A stretch of 13,088 nucleotides of DNA from Chloroflexota bacterium (GCA_016200825.1 JACQEA010000102.1:1-13088); one strand, 5' to 3'. Positions 1-5,480 are shown, counted from the first letter of the stretch. Numbers and translations: made by a program. Notes: generated by a model from the letters alone, not told the origin.

Positions 1-911
1 CCTTGATACGAAAGTTGCAACGCGCCGCGCGCGGCGTGCGCGCACGCGCCAAACATTTCTTCCACCAGCGTCATCATCGCGGTGTAATCCGCGTACGCTT
101 GATAACATTCCATCATCGTGAATTCGGGATTGTGCGTTGCGTCAATCCCTTCATTGCGAAAATTTTTTCCGATTTCGTACACGCGCTCGTAGCCGCCGAC
201 GAGCAACCGCTTGAGATACAATTCCGTCGCAATGCGTAAATAGAGATCGCGATCTAATTTGTTGTGATGCGTGCTGAACGGTTCTGCCGCCGCGCCGCCG
301 TACAACGGTTGCAACGTCGGCGTTTCTACTTCGAGGAATCCGCGTTCGTCCAAATATTTTCGCATCGCGCGGACGATCTGCGCGCGCGCGAGGAATAGGT
401 TGCGCGCCGTTTCGTTCGATAACAAATCCAAATAGCGTTGGCGATAACGCGTCTCGGTGTCTTTGAGTCCGTGCCATTTCTCCGGCAGCGGCGATAACGT
501 TTTGGCGTAAAGTTCCAAGCGCAGAACCTCGACGGTAATTTCGCCGGTCTTGGTTCGAAAAAGATTTCCCGTCACGCCGATAAAATCGCCGAGATCATAT
601 TCCTTCAACAGCATCGCGTAATTTTCTGCGCCGAAAACATTTTGGCGAAAGAATAATTGAATTTTGCCGCTGCCATCTTGCAAATGCGCGAAGGTGATCT
701 TGCCCATATCGCGGAACGCGACGAGCCGCCCGGCGAGTTGCGCGTTTTCTAATTTGCCGTCGCGCGTGAACGCATCAATCGCGTCTTGCGCGCGATGCGT
801 GCGCGTCGCGCGGAGAGGATAGGGTTCGCTGCCGCGCGCGCGCGCGCGCGCGAGTTTTTCATAGCGCGCGCGTTGTTGATCGTTGAAATTTTTGGTTAGT
901 TCATCGCTCAT
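1..911 (-). CDS. lysS: Lysyl-tRNA synthetase, class II (3' part outside window)
   Basis: Charges tRNA-Lys with lysine in the cytoplasm. The minus frame opens with ATG at 909-911 and stays open to base 1, giving the first 303 residues of a protein usually near 490-500. The N-terminal OB-fold anticodon-binding domain covers roughly residues 55-135 (AGRLVAFRDMGKITFAHLQD). The class II catalytic core follows, with motif 1 (FLEVETPTLQP, about 192-202) and motif 2 (FRNEGIDATHNPEFTMMECY, 251-270), both typical of bacterial LysRS; motif 3 lies off the window. The start is supported by GGAG (minus strand, 919-922) seven bases upstream. It follows greA on the same strand, but a terminator and a palindromic repeat lie between, and I see no clear promoter of its own. 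Residues 21-27 are encoded by a pure CG dinucleotide run. Confidence 0.95.
   Translation of the reverse strand, partial: MSDELTKNFNDQQRARYEKLARARARGSEPYPLRATRTHRAQDAIDAFTRDGKLENAQLAGRLVAFRDMGKITFAHLQDGSGKIQLFFRQNVFGAENYAMLLKEYDLGDFIGVTGNLFRTKTGEITVEVLRLELYAKTLSPLPEKWHGLKDTETRYRQRYLDLLSNETARNLFLARAQIVRAMRKYLDERGFLEVETPTLQPLYGGAAAEPFSTHHNKLDRDLYLRIATELYLKRLLVGGYERVYEIGKNFRNEGIDATHNPEFTMMECYQAYADYTAMMTLVEEMFGACAHAARGALQLSYQ
833..852. repeat. (CG)10 dinucleotide run inside lysS
   Basis: Ten uninterrupted CG dinucleotides lie in the 5' part of lysS and encode the alternating Ala-Arg stretch at residues 21-27, just before the anticodon-binding domain. A one-unit slip would shift the lysS frame. 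Confidence 0.9.
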
Positions 912-934
912 GCGATGGCTCCGGATTTCTCGAC

Positions 935-1020
935 GTCATTGCGAGGAGCGTTGTTTGCGACGAAGCAAACCCCAAGATGCATTTGGAGATTGCGTCGCGC
1001 CTTCGGCGACTCGCAATGAC
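935..1020. repeat. MITE-like palindromic element, family A, copy 1
   Basis: The ends are perfect 11-bp inverted repeats: GTCATTGCGAG at 935-945 and CTCGCAATGAC at 1010-1020. The interior shares GAAGCAA, CCCCAAG and GGAGATTGC blocks with the second copy at 4694-4793. It has no coding capacity and looks like a non-autonomous mobile or REP-like intergenic element. It occupies the gap between the greA terminator and lysS. Confidence 0.8.
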
Positions 1021-1028
1021 GGCAAGTG

Positions 1029-1064
1029 AAAAATAAAACCGAAGGATAACGGGCGATCCTTCGG
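1029..1064 (-). terminator. Rho-independent terminator of greA
   Basis: Perfect 9-bp stem CCGAAGGAT (1039-1047) / ATCCTTCGG (1056-1064) with an 8-nt loop. Read on the minus strand it is followed at once by TTTTATTTTT. It begins 20 bases past the greA stop, so greA transcripts should end before lysS. Confidence 0.88.
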
Positions 1065-1083
1065 CGGGGCGTTTCGTTTTGGT

Positions 1084-1551
1084 TTAACGAATGTCTTGAA
1101 CTTTGAGGACGCGGACGCCGTCAGGAATTCTCACTTGCACTTCATCGCCGGCGCGTTTGCCTAACAACGCGCGGCCGACCGGCGACTCGTTGGAAATTTT
1201 TCCGCGCGTCGGATCCGCTTCCGCCGAACCGACGATTTGAAATGATTCGTCATCATTCGAGCCGCGTTCGACGACGGTGACAATCGAGCCGAGACCGACA
1301 ATGTCCGCGCCGCGCGCTTTGTCAATCATCACCGCGTTCTTGAGCATTTGCTCGATCGTCATGATCCGCCCTTCGACGAATGCCTGCTCATTTTTGGCTT
1401 CGTCGTACGCGGAATTTTCCATGATGTCGCCTTCTTCTTTCGCCGAGTGAATCGCTTCCGCAATCTGCGCGCGTTTCACGGTGCGCAAGTGATCGAGTTC
1501 CGCTTCCAATTTGGCGCGGCCTTCCGGCGTTAGAAAAATGGGCTTGTCCAT
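1084..1551 (-). CDS. greA: Transcription elongation factor GreA
   Basis: Rescues backtracked RNA polymerase by stimulating cleavage of the nascent RNA through the secondary channel. The 155-residue length matches the family. The N-terminal coiled-coil hairpin covers about residues 1-75, with the tip GDIMENSAYDEAKNE at 41-55; D42 and E45 correspond to the acidic residues that hold the catalytic metal. The C-terminal FKBP-like domain carries the signature ISNESPVGRALLGKRAGDEV (119-138). The ATG is preceded by AAGGAAG (minus strand, 1561-1567) at 9-nt spacing. Downstream is a strong intrinsic terminator. Upstream is a leader of about 174 nt with a promoter, an early hairpin with U-tract and a long inverted repeat ending next to the ribosome-binding site, so attenuation or translational control is likely. 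Confidence 0.96.
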   Translation of the reverse strand: MDKPIFLTPEGRAKLEAELDHLRTVKRAQIAEAIHSAKEEGDIMENSAYDEAKNEQAFVEGRIMTIEQMLKNAVMIDKARGADIVGLGSIVTVVERGSNDDESFQIVGSAEADPTRGKISNESPVGRALLGKRAGDEVQVRIPDGVRVLKVQDIR

Positions 1552-1574
1552 AAATGACCACTTCCTTTAGAACA

Positions 1575-1662
1575 TGTATGCAAAAAGTTCTATTGCAGAT
1601 GCTTTCCCTCAAGAAACTTGATTGTCAGACGTTCGAAATTGTTCCGGAAGGTTTTGCATACA
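1575..1662 (-). promoter_or_regulatory. Long-range stem in greA leader
   Basis: TGTATGCAAAA (1575-1585) and TTTTGCATACA (1652-1662) are perfect 11-bp inverted copies enclosing 66 bases. In the greA leader RNA they could close a large stem whose 3' arm ends 7 nt before the AAGGAAG ribosome-binding site. The enclosed segment holds CTTCC, which could alternatively pair with GGAAG of that site. A role in controlling greA translation is inference. Confidence 0.55.
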
Positions 1663-1672
1663 CGCTCTAGAT

Positions 1673-1725
1673 AAAAAATCAGTCGGACAATCGCCCGCCC
1701 AAAAGGCAGAGCCGATGTCCAACTG
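1673..1725 (-). terminator. Terminator-like hairpin at the 5' end of the greA leader
   Basis: On the minus strand CAGTTGGACATCG (1725-1713) pairs with CGATTGTCCGACTG (1693-1680), 13 pairs with one wobble and one bulge. A partly paired GC-rich top and a TTTT loop complete the hairpin. It is followed by A and six T (1679-1673), the layout of an intrinsic terminator. It begins at the position where the promoter at 1732-1760 should start transcription, so most greA transcripts may end after about 50 nt. Confidence 0.65.
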
Positions 1726-1731
1726 CGCGCT

Positions 1732-1760
1732 ATTATATGCCAATTTTGTTTTTTACGCAA
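1732..1760 (-). promoter_or_regulatory. Probable greA promoter
   Basis: The minus strand shows a perfect TATAAT -10 box (1737-1732), a 17-bp spacer and TTGCGT as -35 (1760-1755, three of six consensus bases). The expected start is at or within two bases of 1725, giving a leader of about 174 nt before the greA ATG. Confidence 0.6.
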
Positions 1761-1814
1761 CCGCCGGAGTGGCTAAACTCGAAGATTTATTCTTGCAAAA
1801 AAGAAAAGTTACAA

Positions 1815-1955
1815 TGTCATTCTGAGCGACTCCTTCGTTTCACTCAGGATAAACTCCGGGAGCGAAGAATCTTGTTATGCACCTTGAAATCAAACGGGTC
1901 AACGAGATGCTTCGCGGAGTTTACAGTGAGCGAAGTGATACTGCTCAGCATGACA
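1815..1955. repeat. MITE-like palindromic element, family B, copy 1
   Basis: The ends are inverted repeats TGTCATTCTGAGC (1815-1827) and GCTCAGCATGACA (1943-1955), 12 of 13 matching. The interior has further inverted blocks around CGAAGAATCT and GAGCGAAGTGA. It is non-coding and related to the shorter element at 4862-4948. Confidence 0.75.
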
Positions 1956-2022
1956 ATGATTCTTATATCACCGCAAGAATTTGATCTCTTCGCGATTTGC
2001 CGCTCCGAGAGCGCTGATTGTT

Positions 2023-2031
2023 TGTTATAAT
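2023..2031 (+). promoter_or_regulatory. Extended -10 promoter of a leaderless gene
   Basis: TGTTATAAT is an exact match to the extended -10 pattern TGnTATAAT. Its last T is 7 bases before the A of the ATG at 2038, so transcription should start at the start codon itself. No good -35 box is seen at the usual distance (CTCCGA), which fits an extended -10 promoter. Confidence 0.7.
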
Positions 2032-2037
2032 CAACCG

Positions 2038-2253
2038 ATGAAAGATTTCAATTCGCGCAAGTATCAGGGACAAGTTGAACGCGAATTAATCGTCGGCGGA
2101 ATTGTCATTACAATTTTCGTTGGCGGTGGATTGATTTGGTTGATCTGGGGTCAAGCCGCACTGATCGCCGCGCTCGCCTGCTTTGGAATTTTTTTCGCGC
2201 TGTGCGTTGGGTTGCTATTATTTTTTCGATTGCTTGAAATCGCGAGCCGCTAA
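2038..2253 (+). CDS. Small two-helix membrane protein, unknown function
   Basis: A 71-residue protein with a charged N-terminus (MKDFNSRKYQGQVERE) and two hydrophobic helices, about residues 17-38 and 40-66, joined by a tight Gly-Gln turn. Both ends are probably cytoplasmic. I do not recognise a family. The frame is open further upstream (another ATG at 1981), but the internal ATG at 2038 is preferred because a perfect extended -10 box ends 6 bases before it, which would put the upstream ATG outside the transcript. There is no Shine-Dalgarno sequence, consistent with a leaderless mRNA. It faces rel tail to tail, with a heptamer array between them and no hairpin terminator visible. Confidence 0.65.
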   Translation: MKDFNSRKYQGQVERELIVGGIVITIFVGGGLIWLIWGQAALIAALACFGIFFALCVGLLLFFRLLEIASR

Positions 2254-2257
2254 AGTT

Positions 2258-2327
2258 AGTCTCTAGTCATTAGTCATTGGTCACTTGTCATTCATCATTC
2301 ATCATTCGTCATTTGTAATTTGTAATT
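2258..2327. repeat. Heptamer array 1 (consensus NGTCATT)
   Basis: Ten consecutive 7-base units without a break in register: AGTCTCT, AGTCATT, AGTCATT, GGTCACT, TGTCATT, CATCATT, CATCATT, CGTCATT, TGTAATT, TGTAATT. It fills the gap between the convergent 71-residue gene and rel. The layout resembles the heptanucleotide STRR repeats described in filamentous cyanobacteria; the sequence differs. Confidence 0.85.
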
Positions 2328-2343
2328 TTTATTCTTCATTTCT

Positions 2344-4476
2344 CTACGTACTCGTCACGCGTCGCGTCTCCAACACATTCGGCAAGCGATCGATTTTGTT
2401 CAACACGCGCGTCAATTGATCCGCGCTCGAAATCTCGAGCGTGGCATTGATGCGCGCCATGCGATCCGCGCGATTCGTCGTCGCGATTGCCGAACTCATG
2501 CTAATGCCTTCCCCCGCGACGATATTCGTAATATCCGCGAGCAGTCCACCGCGATCCAACGCCGCCACTTCGATCAAGACCGGATAGAACGCGCGCGCGT
2601 CTTTTTTCCAATCTATTCTGATCAGACGATCTTTTTCCGTGTCAATGTCCAAAACATTTTTGCAATCACTGCGATGAATCGTGATGCCGCGCCCGCGCGT
2701 AATGAACCCGATCACTTCATCGCCGGGCAAAGGATTGCAACAGCGCGCGACGCGCTGTAACAAACCGGCCAGCCCTTCCACTTTGAGTTTGGTTTCAAAT
2801 TGCGGAATCACTTTGGGCGCCGGCAGCGCGGCGGGTATGGTCGCGCGTTCGTCATCGAGCAATTTGATGCCGACATTGGAAATGCTCAGGTCTTCGTGCC
2901 CCAATGCTTCCAGAAAATCGTCCGCGCTGGCATAATTAAATTGCGCGCTGAGCGTTTCAAAATTCCGCTCACCAATGCCCAAGCGATGAAATTCTTTTTC
3001 CAATAACGCGCGCCCTTGCGCGATGGCTTCGGCGCGCGCCTGATGTTTGAAATAGTGGCGGATTTTTTCGCGCGCGCGCGTCGTCATCACCAGTCCCAAG
3101 CCGGGATTCAACCAATCGCGACTGGGTCCGCCTTTTTTGGCGGTGAGAATTTGCACGCGGTCGCCGGTCTTGAGAGAATAATCGAGTGAGACGATGTGCC
3201 CATCCACTTTCGCGCCGCGACAGCGATTGCCAATTTCCGTGTGGACGAGGTACGCAAAATCAATCGGCGTCGCGCCCGCCGCCATTTCATAAATATCGCC
3301 CTTGGGCGAAAAGACGTACACTTGATCTTGAAAAATATCGGTCTTGAGCGAATCTACAAAAACGTTCGCGTCCAAATCTTTTTGCCACTCCATCAACCCG
3401 CGCACCCAATTGATTTTGTATTCCACATTCGGATCCAGCGACGCGCCCGCCTCTTTATATTTCCAATGCGCGGCGATGCCGTACTCCGCGATGCGATGCA
3501 TCTCCGCGGTGCGAATCTGAACTTCCAACGCTTTGCCGTCGGGACCAATGACCGCGGTGTGCAGCGATTGATATAAATTATCTTTCGGCCGCGCGATAAA
3601 ATCGTCGAACTCGGACGGAATGGGCGTCCAGATCGAATGCGCGACGCCTAGCACGAGATAACAATCGTTCTTTTGTTCGACGATGACGCGCACCGCGCGC
3701 AGATCGTAAATCTGCGAAAAATCTCTGCCCTTGCGTTGCATTTTTTTATGGATGCTGTAAATATGTTTGGGGCGACCGGTGATCTCGAGGACGGGGACGT
3801 TTTCTTGTTTGAGGCGGTCTTGCAGAATCGCGATGGCTTGCTTGATGTACGAATGTTGATCGTCTTTGTCGTCGGCAAGCAGATGCTCTAGTTCTTTATA
3901 TTTTTCCGGTTCCAGATGCTTGAGCGCGAGGTCTTCGAGTTCGCGGCGAATCGTATAAATTCCCAAACGATTCGCGAGCGGCGCGAAAATTTCCAACGTT
4001 TCGAGCGCGATGCGTTTTTGTTTATCGGGGCGGAGCGCGGCGAGCGTCCGCATATTGTGCAAGCGATCGGCGAGTTTGATGATGACGACGCGAATTTCTT
4101 CCGCCATCGCGAAAAACATTTTGCGCAGCGATTCGGCTTTGGTTTCTTCCAGCCCTAAACGCAACTGCGAAAGTTTTGTCACGCCATCCACCATCTTGGC
4201 AACTTTGTCACCAAATTGATCGCGAATGGTTTCGAGCGTCGTCGTTGTATCTTCCGGCACGTCGTGCAACAACGCGGCGATGAGCGTGTCTTCGTCAAAA
4301 TGCAGATCGGCGAGAATGCGCGCGGTTTCGAGCGAATGTTGAATGTACGGCTCGCCGGTCGCGCGTTTTTGTCCTTGATGCGCCGCGCGCGCGAGTTCGT
4401 ACGCGCGTTCCAAGCGGTCGGCATCGAGCTGCGCGTTGTATGCTTGCGCTTGCTTGACGAGAGTTTGAATGTCCAT
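2344..4476 (-). CDS. rel: Bifunctional (p)ppGpp synthetase/hydrolase, RelA/SpoT family
   Basis: Makes and probably degrades the alarmone (p)ppGpp in the stringent response. Full-length at 710 residues. The HD hydrolase has H47, the HDVPED motif (71-76) and LADRLHN (135-141), all needed for activity. The synthetase spans about 230-345, with GRPKHIYSIHKKM, DLRAVRVIV, the G-loop YQSLH (302-306) and EVQIRT. A TGS domain follows (about 383-445, DQVYVFSPKGDIY), then a zinc-finger region (RCCNPLPGDEVIGF, 578-591) and an ACT domain (about 630-708). The synthetase carries EFDD (289-292) where bifunctional Rel enzymes usually have RXKD. No Shine-Dalgarno precedes the ATG; a TATTAT box ends 4 bases upstream (4486-4481, minus) with TTTACG 17 bases further, so a leaderless or near-leaderless mRNA is possible. 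Heptamer arrays flank the gene on both sides. Confidence 0.95.
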   Translation of the reverse strand: MDIQTLVKQAQAYNAQLDADRLERAYELARAAHQGQKRATGEPYIQHSLETARILADLHFDEDTLIAALLHDVPEDTTTTLETIRDQFGDKVAKMVDGVTKLSQLRLGLEETKAESLRKMFFAMAEEIRVVIIKLADRLHNMRTLAALRPDKQKRIALETLEIFAPLANRLGIYTIRRELEDLALKHLEPEKYKELEHLLADDKDDQHSYIKQAIAILQDRLKQENVPVLEITGRPKHIYSIHKKMQRKGRDFSQIYDLRAVRVIVEQKNDCYLVLGVAHSIWTPIPSEFDDFIARPKDNLYQSLHTAVIGPDGKALEVQIRTAEMHRIAEYGIAAHWKYKEAGASLDPNVEYKINWVRGLMEWQKDLDANVFVDSLKTDIFQDQVYVFSPKGDIYEMAAGATPIDFAYLVHTEIGNRCRGAKVDGHIVSLDYSLKTGDRVQILTAKKGGPSRDWLNPGLGLVMTTRAREKIRHYFKHQARAEAIAQGRALLEKEFHRLGIGERNFETLSAQFNYASADDFLEALGHEDLSISNVGIKLLDDERATIPAALPAPKVIPQFETKLKVEGLAGLLQRVARCCNPLPGDEVIGFITRGRGITIHRSDCKNVLDIDTEKDRLIRIDWKKDARAFYPVLIEVAALDRGGLLADITNIVAGEGISMSSAIATTNRADRMARINATLEISSADQLTRVLNKIDRLPNVLETRRVTST

Positions 4477-4490
4477 TGGAATAATAACGC

Positions 4491-4553
4491 GTAATGCGTA
4501 AAACGTAAAACATAAAACGTAATTCGTAATTCGTTTTACGCATTACGTTTTAC
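4491..4553. repeat. Heptamer array 2 (GTAAAAC/GTAATTC, inverting midway)
   Basis: Nine units in register: GTAATGC, GTAAAAC, GTAAAAC, ATAAAAC, GTAATTC, GTAATTC, GTTTTAC, GCATTAC, GTTTTAC. The last three are reverse complements of earlier units, so the array can fold into a hairpin without losing the 7-base register. It lies just upstream of rel and would supply the -35 part of any promoter there. Confidence 0.85.
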
Positions 4554-4614
4554 AGTCTTATGGCTTTCGATTCTACTCCAATGAAATTATTTTGGCAATG
4601 CGCGCGATTGCCGC

Positions 4615-4651
4615 AAATAAAAACCTGACAGATTTACAAGAACTGTCAGGT
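4615..4651 (-). terminator. Intrinsic terminator on the minus strand, no adjacent gene
   Basis: Perfect 9-bp stem ACCTGACAG (4623-4631) / CTGTCAGGT (4643-4651), 11-nt loop, followed on the minus strand by TTTTATTT. The only minus-strand coding sequence upstream of it is the oxidoreductase remnant ending at 5061. It may be what is left of that gene's original terminator, or it may shield rel from read-through. Confidence 0.75.
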
Positions 4652-4693
4652 CTGAGTAACGCGCTCCGAAAATCAAAGCCGCGATATTCTAAA

Positions 4694-4793
4694 TGTCATT
4701 GCGAGCCGTCCTGAGCAAAGCGAAGGAACCGCGAAGCAATCCCCAAGTCACGCGGAGATTGCTTCGTCGCAAAGTGAGCTCCTCGCAATGACA
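4694..4793. repeat. MITE-like palindromic element, family A, copy 2
   Basis: 12-bp perfect inverted ends TGTCATTGCGAG (4694-4705) and CTCGCAATGACA (4782-4793). The interior shares GAAGCAATCCCCAAG and GGAGATTGCTTCG with copy 1 at 935-1020. Non-coding. Confidence 0.82.
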
Positions 4794-4861
4794 CAGCAAT
4801 ACAAATTCCGCGTCGAACTCGTGCGCCGTTGGGTGCAAGAACGCGCGATCTAAAGGTTGCC

Positions 4862-4948
4862 TGTCACCCTGAACGAAGTGAAGGGTCTTGTAATGCGGAA
4901 TTGATTCAACGTCCAACAACAAGATTCTTCACTGCGTTCAGAATGACA
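4862..4948. repeat. MITE-like palindromic element, family B, copy 2
   Basis: Ends TGTCACCCTGAACG (4862-4875) and CGTTCAGAATGACA (4935-4948) match as inverted repeats at 12 of 14 positions. GAAGTGAAGGGTCTT and AAGATTCTTCACT form the next inverted block. Related to 1815-1955 but shorter. Confidence 0.78.
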
Positions 4949-5006
4949 TTCTTCCCCTCGGTTCACAACATCAAACAAAACCGGCGCGATGAAAATTTCT
5001 CACCAC

Positions 5007-5069
5007 ACCGTTCGCCGTTCACTGCTTACCGCCTACTGCCTACTGATTACTGTTTACTGCTCACTGCTT
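5007..5069. repeat. Heptamer array 3 (consensus ACTGCYT)
   Basis: Nine units in register: ACCGTTC, GCCGTTC, ACTGCTT, ACCGCCT, ACTGCCT, ACTGATT, ACTGTTT, ACTGCTC, ACTGCTT. Its right end abuts the oxidoreductase remnant, and the stop codon of that remnant (5061-5063) lies within the array. The stretch near 5029-5046 closely matches part of array 4 inside the STAND regulator. Confidence 0.85.
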
Positions 5070-5255
5070 CCCCGCCCACTCAATCCCCAACTCTTTCAAC
5101 TTTTCGCGCGTCGGCACACCATTTTCATCCCATCCCATTTGGCGATAGTACGCTTGCGCCGCCGCGTGAAAACGATCTTCTGGATATTCTTGTCCCGCGA
5201 GCGGTCCTGAATCGAACGCTTTGAAAAATCTTTTCGGCAACGCATCTTTTCCGCG
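5061..5255 (-). pseudogene. 3' remnant of an aldehyde ferredoxin oxidoreductase gene
   Basis: The minus frame encodes about 60 residues of an AOR C-terminus: KDALPKRFFKAFDSGPLAGQ, then EYPEDRFHAAAQAYYRQMGW and a GVPTREKLKELGIEW ending. The catalytic part is absent. The frame hits TAG at about 5265-5267, just upstream of the homologous part, and there is no start. Bases 5073-5229 match 11434-11590 at 155 of 157 positions. This copy keeps LPKRFF, which the copy at the right edge has lost. Its own stop lies in heptamer array 3, changing the tail to WAGKQ. It is certainly non-functional as an enzyme. Confidence 0.85.
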
Positions 5256-5420
5256 TTCGACGCGCTAAAATTCGCGCGCGCCGAGCCGAATGTCGCGGGC
5301 TGGAGCAATATTCGCGTCGTAATCGCGGACAGCATCGCCGCGATTGTGAATGGAAAACCGCCGCAAGATGTGCTGAAGGACGCGGAGAAAAGGGCGAACG
5401 CGATGCTGGCAGGACAATGA
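5244..5420 (+). pseudogene. 3' remnant of an extracellular solute-binding protein gene
   Basis: The plus frame ending at TGA 5418-5420 encodes about 58 residues: AFDALKFARAEPNVAGWSNI, then VIADSIAAIVNGKPPQDVL and KDAEKRANAMLAGQ. This resembles the C-terminus of family 1 (sugar ABC transporter) solute-binding proteins, with the usual FxDALKxARPxPxVPGW stretch followed by an amphipathic helix and ANALL-like end. The signal peptide and both ligand-binding lobes are missing. It meets the convergent oxidoreductase remnant near 5250 and ends 15 bases before the promoter of the STAND regulator. Assignment rests on motif memory alone. Confidence 0.6.
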
Positions 5421-5435
5421 ACCTTCAAAGACAAA

Positions 5436-5464
5436 TTGACGCCCCGCTACCTTGATGATATGAT
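5436..5464 (+). promoter_or_regulatory. Sigma-70-type promoter of the STAND regulator
   Basis: TTGACG (5436-5441, five of six), 17-bp spacer, TATGAT (5459-5464, five of six). The expected start near 5471 leaves a 10-nt leader that begins with the ribosome-binding site GAGGGGAG (5471-5478). This rules out the in-frame TTG at 5436 as start codon. Confidence 0.78.
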
Positions 5465-5480
5465 TTCCAAGAGGGGAGAA

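Larger units (their letters stand above)
1552..2037. other. Intergenic region between greA and the small membrane gene
   Basis: No gene is visible in these 486 bases. In order they hold the greA ribosome-binding site, the structured greA leader, the greA promoter, a family B palindromic element, and the extended -10 promoter of the rightward gene. Short open frames here translate repeats and resemble no protein family. Confidence 0.75.
4477..5060. other. Gene-free, repeat-rich region upstream of rel
   Basis: No intact gene is visible. It holds heptamer arrays 2 and 3, one copy each of the two palindromic element families, and a minus-strand terminator. A short inverted repeat GGCAAT/ATTGCC lies at 4594-4612. 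Open frames in it translate repeats, for example the HPERSEGS string well known from spurious translations of such palindromic elements. Confidence 0.75.

Noticed and set aside
1761..1790. tRNA-like string GCCGGAGTGGCTAAACTCG
   Set aside because: It resembles the 5' part of a Leu or Ser tRNA, but no anticodon arm, TTC arm or closing acceptor strand follows.
2258..4553. CRISPR array
   Set aside because: The heptamer tracts have 7-bp period, no spacers of 30-40 bases, no long direct repeats, and no cas genes are present.
4689..4922. Minus-strand open frame of 77 codons
   Set aside because: It reads through both palindromic elements (LLRTARND-type strings) and is a repeat translation.
4829..5224. 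Plus-strand open frame of 131 codons
   Set aside because: It translates a palindromic element (HPERSEGS), a heptamer array and the antisense of the oxidoreductase remnant. No protein family or ribosome-binding site supports it.
5096..5434. Minus-strand open frame of 112 codons
   Set aside because: It runs out of frame through the oxidoreductase remnant and antisense to the solute-binding remnant; its tail equals the spurious tail at 11457 only because the DNA is duplicated.
5436..5480. TTG at 5436 as start of the STAND regulator
   Set aside because: This TTG is the -35 box of a well-spaced promoter; the ATG at 5481 has a strong ribosome-binding site.
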